Source: Rhodocyclaceae bacterium
GTDB lineage: Bacteria; Pseudomonadota; Gammaproteobacteria; Burkholderiales; Rhodocyclaceae
Assembly (NCBI GenBank): GCA_030681195.1
Contig: JAUXXJ010000042.1
Coordinates: 62,001 to 126,000 of the forward strand
Length of the DNA stretch: 64,000 nucleotides
Direction of reading: 5' to 3'
Shown: piece by piece, positions 9,589 through 17,409 of the stretch
Numbering within the stretch: position 1 is the stretch's first letter
Layout: every line of letters begins with the position of its first letter
Program-made: the position numbers and the translations under genes
The notes under the pieces: generated by a model
Databases searched by the model: none
Told to the model about the DNA's origin: nothing
What the model saw: only the letters and a program-made list of their open reading frames with translations

Positions 9589-10307
9589 TGGATACGCGCA
9601 GTTTCATGAAGACGGTGTTGCGTGCCGGACGCGACTTGCTGCGGCCGGAGATTTTGTTTCACGCGCTGTGGCCACCGCTGCTGGCCTTTGTGTGCTGGTC
9701 GGTGGTGGCGTGGTTTGCCTGGCAGCCCGCCGCCGCATGGATTGTGGCCGAGTTGCCGGACTGGGCGTGGCTGAACTGGCTGGGTCCCTCGCTTGCGCAC
9801 ATCGCAGTGTTCTTCATTTTCGCGCCGCTGATGTATGTCAGTGTGTTGTTGCTGGTGGCCGTGTTCGCCCTGCCGCGCATGATGACGCTGATCGCCCTGC
9901 GTGATTATCCCGATGTGACGCGTCAAGGTTCAGCGCAGGCCGCCTTGTGGGGCAGCATTGCCAACACCGTGGCAGCCGGCATGATCTTTATCGTGGGCTG
10001 GCTGCTGACCCTGCCCTTGTTGTTGATTCCCGGCGCGGTACTCGTGCTCCCGTTGTTCTGGGCCGCCTGGTTGAATCAGCGGGCGTTTCGCTTCGATGCA
10101 CTGGCCGAGCATGCCTTGCCGGCTGAACGGGCCGCAGTGATTCAGCGCGAACGCAACAGTCTTTATCTGGGCGGGCTGGTGGGCGCCTTGATTGCTCATG
10201 TTCCCGTGCTTAACCTGCTGGCACTGGCTTACACGGCCGTGTTGTTCGTCCATTTGTGTCTGGGTGCCCTGCGCGACTTGCGCCATCAACAAGGAATTTC
10301 GGTATGA
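9585..10307 (+). CDS. EI24 domain membrane protein (CysZ-like superfamily)
   Basis: 240-residue inner-membrane protein with about five hydrophobic segments and the EI24 pattern, including PLMYVSVLLLVAVFALPRMM and a C-terminal GLVGALIAHVPVLNLLAL segment. The EI24 family includes the sulfate permease CysZ, but there is no sulfur gene nearby, so transport of sulfate is not claimed. The ATG overlaps the hrpA stop (ATGA) and GGGAGGG lies just upstream. Its own stop overlaps the next ATG, so the genes are translationally coupled. Confidence 0.8.
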   Translation: MMDTRSFMKTVLRAGRDLLRPEILFHALWPPLLAFVCWSVVAWFAWQPAAAWIVAELPDWAWLNWLGPSLAHIAVFFIFAPLMYVSVLLLVAVFALPRMMTLIALRDYPDVTRQGSAQAALWGSIANTVAAGMIFIVGWLLTLPLLLIPGAVLVLPLFWAAWLNQRAFRFDALAEHALPAERAAVIQRERNSLYLGGLVGALIAHVPVLNLLALAYTAVLFVHLCLGALRDLRHQQGISV

Positions 10308-11065
10308 GAGTGTATGGAGCGATCATCATCGGTGACGAGATCATGCGCGGCAAGCGCCAGGACAAGCATCTGGCAAAGCTGATCGAACTGCTGGGCGTGC
10401 GTGGACTGCATCTTTCTTGGGTGCAATATCTCGGCGATGAGCGCCCGCGCTTGATCGAAACCTTGCGCAGCACCTTGGCGAGCGGCGACGTGGTGTTTAG
10501 TTGCGGCGGCATTGGCGTGACGCCGGATGACCACACGCGCCAGGCCGCTGCTGCGGCTGCGGGCGTGCCGCTGGCGCTCAACCCGGACGCCGAACGCGAG
10601 ATTCGTGCGCGCATGGTGGAGATGGGGCAACCGGTGACGCCGGCGCGACTAGAGCTCGGCACTGTGCCGCAGGGCAGCCGCATCATCCCCAATCCCTTCA
10701 ACCGCATTCCGGGGTTCAGCTATCAGGACCACCACTTCCTGCCCGGCTTTCCGCAGATGGCCTGGCCAATGGCCGAATGGGTACTGGATACCTACTACGC
10801 AGACGACTTCCGGCAGAACGCTGAAGTGGAAGCGGCGATCCTCGTCTGGGACGGGCTTGAAGGCACCATGCTGGAGCTGATGCGTCAGACCGAAGCCGAC
10901 TTCCCCGGCATCGTCGTTTTCAGCCTACCGAGCTTTGGCAGCGAGACCGTGCGACGGCATGTCGAACTCGGTGTGCGTGGCGAGCCGGCGATGGTCGCCA
11001 AGGCAATCGAGGTGCTCAAGGCAGGTGTGACGGCATTGGGTTATGGCTATGATGCCAAGCAATAG
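10304..11065 (+). CDS. CinA N-terminal-like (molybdopterin-binding fold) protein
   Basis: 253-residue stand-alone MoCF-biosynthesis/CinA N-terminal domain. Typical features are the start AIIIGDEIMRGKRQD, GDVVFSCGGIGVTPDD (the GGxGPTxDD motif in variant form) and NPFNRIPGF with LPGFPQM. The CinA deamidase domain is absent. Relatives of this short form are of uncertain function, often called competence/damage-inducible-like. It is coupled to the EI24 gene by an ATGA overlap and ends just before a hairpin. Confidence 0.85.
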   Translation: MRVYGAIIIGDEIMRGKRQDKHLAKLIELLGVRGLHLSWVQYLGDERPRLIETLRSTLASGDVVFSCGGIGVTPDDHTRQAAAAAAGVPLALNPDAEREIRARMVEMGQPVTPARLELGTVPQGSRIIPNPFNRIPGFSYQDHHFLPGFPQMAWPMAEWVLDTYYADDFRQNAEVEAAILVWDGLEGTMLELMRQTEADFPGIVVFSLPSFGSETVRRHVELGVRGEPAMVAKAIEVLKAGVTALGYGYDAKQ

Positions 11066-11069
11066 ATAA

Positions 11070-11100
11070 AAAAAAGCCCAGACCGTGAGGTCTGGGCTGA
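11070..11100 (-). terminator. Rho-independent terminator of the phasin gene
   Basis: AGCCCAGACC and GGTCTGGGCT form a perfect 10-bp stem around GTGA. On the minus strand the stem is followed by a run of eight T, so it terminates phaP; the stem may also stop plus-strand readthrough. Confidence 0.85.
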
Positions 11101-11161
11101 AACGGTTCCTTTGCGGAACCGGAGGAGGAGACGTAAAACCTTTGTTGCTTAGGCAGCCGAA

Positions 11162-11716
11162 TTAGGCGGCCTTTTTGGCCTTGGCGGAAGCGCCAACCGC
11201 CTTGACGGTCGCGGTGGTCGCAGCGGCGACGTTCGCTTCAGCCATTTCAGCAACCTGCTTGGCGGCTTTGTTCATGGTCTCGTAGGCCGAGTTGGCAGCA
11301 GCCAGGGCCGACTTGACAGCAGCAACCGCCACATCGGAGCCAGCGGGGGCGTTCTTGACAGCCTTGTCCAGCGCGGACGAGACGTTCTTGTTGATTGCGA
11401 CGTACTGGCTGTCAAAAATCTTCGAGAACTCTTCCTGCGTCTGGGTGGCGATTTCGTAGATGCTGCGGGAGTAGGCAACCGCCTTCTCGAAAGCGGGCTG
11501 GGCCAGTGCGGCTTGCATGCTGACGAGTTCCTGCGCATCCTTGACAGCCAGCAGGGACTTGGCGTTGTTGACGCTGTCTTCCAGAATGGTGCGGGCGGTG
11601 TTCAGGTTCAGGGCAGCGAGGCGCTCGGCGCTGGCAAACGCGGTGTTCGCGACGGTCAGCAGCGTTTCGACGTTGGCTTTGTTGGCGCCGGCCAGTTGCT
11701 CGGGGGTGTTGTACAT
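11162..11716 (-). CDS. phaP: Phasin (polyhydroxyalkanoate granule surface protein)
   Basis: Coats intracellular PHA granules. The 184-residue, Ala-rich, helical protein begins MYNTPEQLAGANKANVETLL and has the phasin_2 pattern, including SRSIYEIATQTQEEFSKIFD, then a Lys/Ala-rich tail ending AKAKKAA. The ATG at 11716 has AGGAG 7 nt upstream; a longer frame upstream has no support. It is monocistronic, with its own terminator and a CTGC-N3-GCAG palindrome about 120 bp upstream. Its place directly after lptA is unusual, since lptB often follows there. Confidence 0.93.
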   Translation of the reverse strand: MYNTPEQLAGANKANVETLLTVANTAFASAERLAALNLNTARTILEDSVNNAKSLLAVKDAQELVSMQAALAQPAFEKAVAYSRSIYEIATQTQEEFSKIFDSQYVAINKNVSSALDKAVKNAPAGSDVAVAAVKSALAAANSAYETMNKAAKQVAEMAEANVAAATTATVKAVGASAKAKKAA

Positions 11717-11836
11717 GGTGATCTCCTGAAGAAAAGTTGGGTGGTGCGGATTAGGTTGGCTCGCTGCGGGCGACATCTTTGCTGCGGTGCATCATGACTT
11801 GAATTATATGGATGGAAAGTTCCGTGTCAAGCACTT

Positions 11837-11853
11837 TTGCTGCAATGCAGCAA
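11837..11853. promoter_or_regulatory. Putative PhaR operator upstream of phaP
   Basis: TTGCTGCA, one base, TGCAGCAA is a perfect 8-bp inverted repeat that contains CTGC-N3-GCAG. This is the half-site arrangement reported for the PHA regulator PhaR. It lies 121 bp upstream of the phaP ATG in an AT-rich stretch. The assignment is by motif and position only; phaR is not in the window. Confidence 0.55.
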
Positions 11854-11995
11854 TATATTTTTGATTTGAATATAAGCGAAATTAAAACATGCAGATAGAT
11901 AGGATATTCGGTCGCAATGAAGCGCCGATTGGGCCGAAGTGCAGCGCCGCTCTGCCGGGTGGTGCAGTGCGGGATTTTGTGCGCGGGGGTATTGC

Positions 11996-12562
11996 TTAGG
12001 GCTTAGTCGGTGCGACGGGTGCGGGCGCAGCGTTTTTAACGCTTTTCGGCTGGATGATGGCCGTGACGCGTCCGGCAGGGGTGCCCGGTTTTGCGCCGGG
12101 AACAGCGGTCACCAGGTATTGCTCGGTGATGCCGTCGTAGAGGATGTAGTTGCCGCGCACTTCATCGACGCCGCTTTTCACATAGGCGCGGGTGAAAAAT
12201 TCCGACTTCTCGGCACGGGAGTCATATTCGATCCGTTCGCCTTCGCCATCGACATACTCTTCCTTGCCTTCGCGCTTCTGGCGAAACCGTGCCAGTCCGT
12301 CGGCACCGCCGCTGGCAACCCCTTTCTGGAAGCCTTCGGCATCCTGGGTAACCACCAGCTTGGCGCTTTTGATGGTAAGGCTACCCTGGGTGAGGAGAAC
12401 ATTGCCCTCGAAGATATGCACACGCTTGATGTCATCCACCGTGACGCGTTCTGCTTCAAGGTGGACAGGCTTGTTGCGATCGGCCCGTTCGGCATGGGCA
12501 ATTCCAACGGTCAGGCTGCTGGCGAGCAGGGTGGCAAGAAAATGGCGCACAGGTGTTTTCAT
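11996..12562 (-). CDS. lptA: LPS transport periplasmic protein LptA
   Basis: Forms the periplasmic bridge that carries lipopolysaccharide from LptC to LptD. The 188-residue protein starts with a Sec signal peptide (MKTPVRHFLATLLASSLTVG, cleavage after AHA), followed by the OstA-type beta-jellyroll with VTVDDIKRVHIFEGNVLLTQGS and GARAxYD-like EYDSRAEKSEFF. The C-terminus is a Pro/Ala-rich tail. It follows lptC by one base pair. The usual next genes lptB and rpoN are not here; phaP follows instead. Confidence 0.92.
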   Translation of the reverse strand: MKTPVRHFLATLLASSLTVGIAHAERADRNKPVHLEAERVTVDDIKRVHIFEGNVLLTQGSLTIKSAKLVVTQDAEGFQKGVASGGADGLARFRQKREGKEEYVDGEGERIEYDSRAEKSEFFTRAYVKSGVDEVRGNYILYDGITEQYLVTAVPGAKPGTPAGRVTAIIQPKSVKNAAPAPVAPTKP

Positions 12563-12563
12563 C

Positions 12564-13229
12564 TTAGCGTTTAGAGCGTGAGGGTGATTTTTGCTTGGCT
12601 GCTTTGGGTTTGGCTACGACAGCCTTGACGGGCGGCGGCGACACGATGGCAGGTGTGGCGCCATTGCGGTGGAAAATACCATTGACCGGCCCCGTCAGCA
12701 CATATTGCGCGATTTTGTTGTCAGCGCGGAGACCGCTACCGTGGACATTGGATTGTCCCTGGGTAATCGTGACGGGGGCGTCGGTCGAGGCGGTTTCCTC
12801 ATCTGGAAAGGCATCCAGCACCTGGGTGGTCAGTACCATCTCCGGCTTGTTGATGCCGGCCCGCCGGACAACCACATCATCCACCAGCTTGATGTGCGTG
12901 GCGCCACTGTCCAGATAGGCTTTTTGGGCTGAAACATGGGTTGCGGGGGTTCGGTGGTAGGTCAGCTCGGGCTTGAGCACCAATGTGCTGTCATCGTCGG
13001 GAAAATGGCGCATATGGTCGGCATGCAGGGTGTGCTGCAAAAGCCCCTCCGGGCCAAAGCGGCGTACCGTGAATTTGTCGATCAGGTAATCCGGGTCGTG
13101 GCGCGTCTTGCCATCCATGCCGGTCAGCGGCGGACGCGCGGCGCGCTCAAGCCAGAAGGTCATGGCGGCGAGCAGTCCCGCCAGCAGGAGCGGAAACAGC
13201 GAGGTCGCGAAGTTGTCGCGTGCCAGCAT
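12564..13229 (-). CDS. lptC: LPS export protein LptC
   Basis: Bitopic inner-membrane protein that takes LPS from LptBFG and hands it to LptA. It has one N-terminal membrane segment (LFPLLLAGLLAAMTFWL) and the DUF1239 jellyroll, with PDYLIDKFTVRRFGPEG and TLHADHMRHFPDDDS. At 221 residues it is slightly long because of a Lys/Pro/Ser-rich C-terminal tail. It is in the kdsD-kdsC-lptC-lptA operon, 8 bp after kdsC. Confidence 0.88.
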   Translation of the reverse strand: MLARDNFATSLFPLLLAGLLAAMTFWLERAARPPLTGMDGKTRHDPDYLIDKFTVRRFGPEGLLQHTLHADHMRHFPDDDSTLVLKPELTYHRTPATHVSAQKAYLDSGATHIKLVDDVVVRRAGINKPEMVLTTQVLDAFPDEETASTDAPVTITQGQSNVHGSGLRADNKIAQYVLTGPVNGIFHRNGATPAIVSPPPVKAVVAKPKAAKQKSPSRSKR

Positions 13230-13237
13230 GTGATCGC

Positions 13238-13762
13238 TCAGACCAGATAGGGCGCCATCACCCGTTCCCAGTTGCCTTGAGCGCGCAGAATCAGTTCGCA
13301 GATTTCGCGCACCGCCCCTGCCCCTGCAGGGGCTTGGGTAACGTAACAGGCATGCTGGCGCACCAGCGCGTGCGCATCCGGCACGGTGGCCGAAAAGCTG
13401 CAGGCCTTGAGCACCGGCAGGTCGATCATGTCGTCGCCCATGTAGCCGGCGGCGCTGAAATCCAGGCCGGCATCAGCCAGCAGCCCGGCCATGGCGGTGC
13501 GCTTGTCCTCAACACCTTGCAGCACGAGGTCAATGCCCAGATTGGCTGCACGCTTAGTCACAATCGGCGAGTCGCGGCCGGTGATGATGGCCAGCTTGAC
13601 GCCCGACTTGGCCAGCAATTTCAGCCCCAGCCCGTCGCGGCTGAAGAATGCCTTGCAGAAATCACCTTCGGGGCCGAAGTACAGGCGCCCGTCGGTCATT
13701 ACCCCATCGACATCAAAACCCATCAGGCGAATCTTGGCAACTTGTTCGAGACAGTTCATCAC
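13238..13762 (-). CDS. kdsC: 3-deoxy-D-manno-octulosonate 8-phosphate phosphatase
   Basis: HAD-family phosphatase that dephosphorylates Kdo-8-phosphate for lipid A-core synthesis. The 174-residue protein carries DVDGVMTDG as motif I with the nucleophile Asp, ITGRDS as motif II, and GYMGDDMIDLPVL as motif III/IV; it has no large cap, as expected for KdsC tetramers. Its start overlaps the kdsD stop. Confidence 0.95.
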   Translation of the reverse strand: MMNCLEQVAKIRLMGFDVDGVMTDGRLYFGPEGDFCKAFFSRDGLGLKLLAKSGVKLAIITGRDSPIVTKRAANLGIDLVLQGVEDKRTAMAGLLADAGLDFSAAGYMGDDMIDLPVLKACSFSATVPDAHALVRQHACYVTQAPAGAGAVREICELILRAQGNWERVMAPYLV

Positions 13763-14733
13763 ACCACCTTGGCGCGGAAAAGATCGTGCATGTTAAGGGC
13801 GCCCGCGAGTTTTCCGTCGGCGTTGATGACCAGCAGTTGATTGATTTTGTAGCGTTCCATCATTTCAACTGCCTCGACCGCCAGACGCTCCGGCGCGATG
13901 CGGTGTGGATTGGCGGTCATCACGGTGCCGACCGCCAGCTGACGCAGGTCGCCATGTTTTTCGAGGGCACGGCGCAGGTCGCCATCGGTGAAGATGCCGG
14001 CGATACGCCCGGACGTTTCCTGTACGACCGCCATGCCGAGCCCGCCTTGCGACATGGCCACCAAGACAGCTGGCACCAGCGCATTGGTATCAACAATGGC
14101 GATCTGGTCGGCCGGTTTCATCACATCGCCAACATGGGTGAGCAGCTTTCGACCCAATGCCCCACCGGGGTGGGAGCGCGCAAAATCTTCGGCGCCAAAG
14201 CCGCGCGCATCCAGCAGGGCCACCGCCAGCGCATCACCCAGCGCCAGCGCGGCCGTGGTGCTGGCGGTGGGGGCAAGGTTGAGCGGGCAGGCTTCTTCAT
14301 CCACATGGGCATCCAGATGGACATCGGCCTCACGCGCCAGGGATGAGTGGGCGTTGCCGGTGATGGCGATCAGTTTTCCGCCCTGGCGCTTGACCAGTGG
14401 CACGATGGTCAGCAACTCGTCATTCTCGCCGGAATTCGACAGGGCGATCAGCACATCGTCGCGGGTGATCATGCCCAGATCGCCATGCACCGCTTCGGCC
14501 GCATGCACGAAATAGGCCGGCGTCCCGGTGCTGGCCATGGTGGCGGCGATCTTGCGGGCAATGTGGCCGGACTTGCCAATGCCGCTGACAATCACGCGGC
14601 CATGGCTGGCCAGAATGATCTCGATGGCGCGGGTGAACTCACCATTGAGTCGATCCGCTAAAGCGGTAATGGCGCTTGCTTCGATGTGCAGGACGCGCTG
14701 TGCAAGCTGAAGCTGTTGGGCGGTAGAAGACAT
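13759..14733 (-). CDS. kdsD: Arabinose 5-phosphate isomerase
   Basis: Converts ribulose 5-phosphate to arabinose 5-phosphate, the first committed step of Kdo synthesis. The 324 residues comprise an SIS sugar isomerase domain (VIVSGIGKSGHIARKIAATM and ALSNSGENDEL) followed by two CBS domains in the C-terminal 120 residues. It is the first gene of the kdsD-kdsC-lptC-lptA operon and is separated from the upstream prepilin gene by a terminator. Confidence 0.95.
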   Translation of the reverse strand: MSSTAQQLQLAQRVLHIEASAITALADRLNGEFTRAIEIILASHGRVIVSGIGKSGHIARKIAATMASTGTPAYFVHAAEAVHGDLGMITRDDVLIALSNSGENDELLTIVPLVKRQGGKLIAITGNAHSSLAREADVHLDAHVDEEACPLNLAPTASTTAALALGDALAVALLDARGFGAEDFARSHPGGALGRKLLTHVGDVMKPADQIAIVDTNALVPAVLVAMSQGGLGMAVVQETSGRIAGIFTDGDLRRALEKHGDLRQLAVGTVMTANPHRIAPERLAVEAVEMMERYKINQLLVINADGKLAGALNMHDLFRAKVV

Positions 14734-14754
14734 GGCGGCTGATTATAACGGCCG

Positions 14755-14790
14755 GAAAAAACAAAGCCCGCCGAAGCGGGCCGTTGTCTT
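14755..14790 (-). terminator. Rho-independent terminator of the prepilin gene
   Basis: On the minus strand GGCCCGC, TTCG, GCGGGC(T) is followed by TTGTTTTTT. It lies 20 bp after the prepilin stop and just before kdsD. Confidence 0.8.
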
Positions 14791-14807
14791 CTCGTGATAG
14801 TTGGCGA

Positions 14808-15470
14808 TTAGAAAGCCAGGCAGACGATGTAAGGCGTACCTTCCGCCGGGGTAGCAACGGCTGCCAAAGCGGTGCCAGTGTAGGGACCGGAAGCAGCACG
14901 CATTGATCCGGTCGAGGTGTTGCCATCATCCATCGTGAGATCGAGTTGCGAGGCAAACTTACCCTGAATCCCTTCCGAGCAAACAAAATATGAGCCCGTC
15001 ATCCCGGTGATTGGTGCGGTGGATTGAATACCGAGTTGGCCACCATCTGCGTTTCTCGGAATATAGGTGGCATCTGCGGTTGTCGTACTACCAGCCGCCA
15101 GACCAGCCAATCGAACGTGTTGCCAGAAAACGAAAGATTCGCTGGTCACGGCGGTAGCGTTGTAGGCGCCATCAATTGCCCCACTCCCCGGCGCGCACAA
15201 ACCGGCCGCCGCAGGCGTACAAGGCGACCCGTTGGTCGCGAAGCGGCCTGCCGCCAAGCCGGTTACAGAGGCATCGTCGCCCGGAAGAGCCTTGTATTTG
15301 TCCTGGTAGCCGTAGATGAACAGCGGTACGTTACGAAAATCATTGGCGAAATTCTTCACCTTCGCGCTATTGATCAACTCCTGCCCCTTCAGCACGCCAC
15401 CGAGCAGCAAGCCGATGATGACGAGCACGATGGCGATTTCGACGAGGGTAAAGCCGGATTGCTTTTTCAT
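14808..15470 (-). CDS. Type IV prepilin (major-pilin-like)
   Basis: 220-residue prepilin with a short leader MKKQSG, cut before Phe, then FTLVEIAIVLVIIGLLLGGV with Glu at mature position 5. The body contains ALPGDD and Cys pairs (SPCTPAAAGLC; the C-terminal YIVCLAF with YFVCSEG), as in pilins with a disulfide loop. I chose the ATG at 15470 because GGAG sits 6 nt upstream; the frame extends to a GTG at 15482. It is transcribed from a likely sigma-54 promoter, divergent from a histidine kinase. It is probably the main subunit for the MSHA-like machine encoded at 22.8-38.2 kb, by inference. Confidence 0.85.
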   Translation of the reverse strand: MKKQSGFTLVEIAIVLVIIGLLLGGVLKGQELINSAKVKNFANDFRNVPLFIYGYQDKYKALPGDDASVTGLAAGRFATNGSPCTPAAAGLCAPGSGAIDGAYNATAVTSESFVFWQHVRLAGLAAGSTTTADATYIPRNADGGQLGIQSTAPITGMTGSYFVCSEGIQGKFASQLDLTMDDGNTSTGSMRAASGPYTGTALAAVATPAEGTPYIVCLAF

Positions 15471-15508
15471 TGCGATCTCCACTAAAGTCAGATTTACGCT
15501 TGGATTAA

Positions 15509-15524
15509 AGCACCATCTATGCCA
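15509..15524 (-). promoter_or_regulatory. Likely sigma-54 (-24/-12) promoter of the prepilin gene
   Basis: On the minus strand TGGCATAGATGGTGCT has GG and GC with exactly 10 bases between them, as in the TGGCAC-N5-TTGC consensus. It lies about 40 bp upstream of the prepilin ATG. A sigma-54 activator with GAFTGA is encoded at 36.8-38.2 kb. Confidence 0.65.
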
Positions 15525-15543
15525 TCACCTTATGGCATAGATG
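15514..15543. repeat. 12-bp perfect inverted repeat overlapping the sigma-54 promoter
   Basis: CATCTATGCCAT, six bases, ATGGCATAGATG. One arm contains the -24 element of the prepilin promoter, so a protein bound to the palindrome would compete with or position the polymerase. Confidence 0.7.
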
Positions 15544-15711
15544 AGTTTTGAATATGTATTGTAAAACAAGGTATTGCGACTTCCGTCGGGATTTTCGTGA
15601 GGCGGTGGTCCGATGTCGGCGCGGCATGACTGTCGAATCATCGACGTATTGTCGAAATTTGGTCAGTTATGGATGGGGGAAATGAAGTAACTACAATCCC
15701 ATTGAGACGTC

Positions 15712-17409
15712 ATGATGATTTCAATCCCCCCCCTTATTGTTCAGCGCCGCGCGCTGTTTCTTGCCTTGCTGGCCAGCGTGCAGTTGGTGATGGTGGTTGG
15801 CCCCGGTACGACCATTGGGCGCCTGTTGTTCCTCGCGCATATCGGGGTGGGGTTGCTGTGGCAGCCCTTTGTTCAGTCGCACCGTCGGCTGGGGTTTGGC
15901 GGTGTGGCGCTGGTGATCCTGGTGGCAACGTTGTTTGCCAGCTATCTCAATTGGTGGCTCATCGTACTTTGGTTGATGCTGCTGACAGGCGTGGTCGGCG
16001 GCAAGGTGTTCCTGTTTCCCGATCGATGGGAGCGCCTGTTCTATCTGCTGGCATTGGGATACTTGGCCACCGCATTGATGACGGTTGCCCTGCCCGCGTC
16101 GGTTGAGCCGCTCGTGGGGAGCTTGATTGTGCCGATGAAAGCCGGGCACCTGGCATTCGGGGTTGTGCTGCTGATGGCTTTCCTGCCGGCCGAGCAGGCC
16201 GAGACCGGCACGCGGCCGGAAATTATCGATTACATCTATGGCGTGATGGTGTTCCAGACGATGGGACTGATCGTGCTGGGCAGCCTGGGGTTTTCGCTAA
16301 TCTTCAAAATTGCCTATATCGAGTCGCTGATGGCAACCTTGTTTTTGGTATCGGGAACCTTGCTGTTGCTGGGATTTATCTGGAATCCACGGGCCGGGTT
16401 CGGCGGCTTGGGCGGGGCCGTGGCGCAGCACGTGCTGTCAATCGGCATGCCCTTTGAGGAATGGCTCGAATCGCTGGCCAATTTGTCGCAGGGCGAGGAG
16501 CGCCCGGACGATTTTCTGGCCCAGGCCTGTGCCCTGCTGACGCGACATCTGCATGCGGTGGTGGGTGTGCGTTGGCAGACTGCAAGCGAACAGGGATCGT
16601 ATGGCGAGCAGAACGGCCGTCTGATCCGCTTCGACTATGGGCAGACGCGCCTGACGCTGGTTTGTCGCGTAGCCCCCAGCCCGTCATTGCGTTGGCAATA
16701 TGGCCTGGCAATCCGCTTGTTGATGGAGATTTACGCGGACAAGCAGCGCGCGCAGACGCTCAAGCGCCTGACGTTTGTCGAGGCGGTGCATGAAACCGGT
16801 GCGCGGATGACGCACGACATGAAGAACCTGCTGCAGTCTTTGGATGCCCTGTGTGCCGCTGCTGAACGGCCCGGGAGTGACGCATCGCCACGCTTCAATG
16901 AGTTGTTGCGGCGGCAGTTGCCGGAGATTTCTTCGCGCCTGAGGCAAACGCTTGCCAAGCTGAACAGCCCGCATGTCGGCGAGAAGCCAAGCCCGCAAGC
17001 GGCAGTCGTCTGGTTTGAGAACTTGAGGGGGCGGTATAACGAAGCGGCCGTGAAGTTTTCGATTCAGGGCATTACGGCATACCACCAAGTGCCGGATGCG
17101 CTACTTTTCTCCACGGTTGCCGAAAACCTGTTGCAAAACATTGCCGAAAAACGCAAGCGGGAAGCCGGTCTGCAGGCAGAAATCATGCTCAAGCTGGAGG
17201 CGGACGCGCCGGTTCTGGAGGTGGTCGATCACGGCAGTGAGATGCCTGCCCACATTGCAAACCGGCTATTTCTCGATCGCCTGCCCTCCGATCATGGGCT
17301 GGGCATCGGGCTTTATCAGTGTGCGCGGCTGGCCGAACACCATGCTTATCACCTCAAGCTAGTCGAGAACCGGGCCGGGGCCGTGCGTTTCCGTCTGGCG
17401 CCCGCTTAG
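15712..17409 (+). CDS. Membrane-bound sensor histidine kinase
   Basis: 565-residue sensor kinase. Residues about 10-220 are six or seven hydrophobic segments; a GAF-like middle region follows; the kinase core has the phospho-acceptor HDMKN in THDMKNLLQSLD at about residue 365, an N-box VAENLLQNIAEKRKR, and DHGLGIGLYQC as the G-box. The arrangement resembles the PrsK type. It is divergent from a prepilin with a sigma-54 promoter, so it may be the PilS-like partner of the response regulator at 36.8-38.2 kb. A run of eight C at codons 5-7 could make it slip-prone. Confidence 0.85.
   Translation: MMISIPPLIVQRRALFLALLASVQLVMVVGPGTTIGRLLFLAHIGVGLLWQPFVQSHRRLGFGGVALVILVATLFASYLNWWLIVLWLMLLTGVVGGKVFLFPDRWERLFYLLALGYLATALMTVALPASVEPLVGSLIVPMKAGHLAFGVVLLMAFLPAEQAETGTRPEIIDYIYGVMVFQTMGLIVLGSLGFSLIFKIAYIESLMATLFLVSGTLLLLGFIWNPRAGFGGLGGAVAQHVLSIGMPFEEWLESLANLSQGEERPDDFLAQACALLTRHLHAVVGVRWQTASEQGSYGEQNGRLIRFDYGQTRLTLVCRVAPSPSLRWQYGLAIRLLMEIYADKQRAQTLKRLTFVEAVHETGARMTHDMKNLLQSLDALCAAAERPGSDASPRFNELLRRQLPEISSRLRQTLAKLNSPHVGEKPSPQAAVVWFENLRGRYNEAAVKFSIQGITAYHQVPDALLFSTVAENLLQNIAEKRKREAGLQAEIMLKLEADAPVLEVVDHGSEMPAHIANRLFLDRLPSDHGLGIGLYQCARLAEHHAYHLKLVENRAGAVRFRLAPA

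Noticed and set aside
15613..15625. ATGTCGGCGCGGC between the prepilin and the kinase as a repeat copy
   Set aside because: Matches only eight core bases before diverging.
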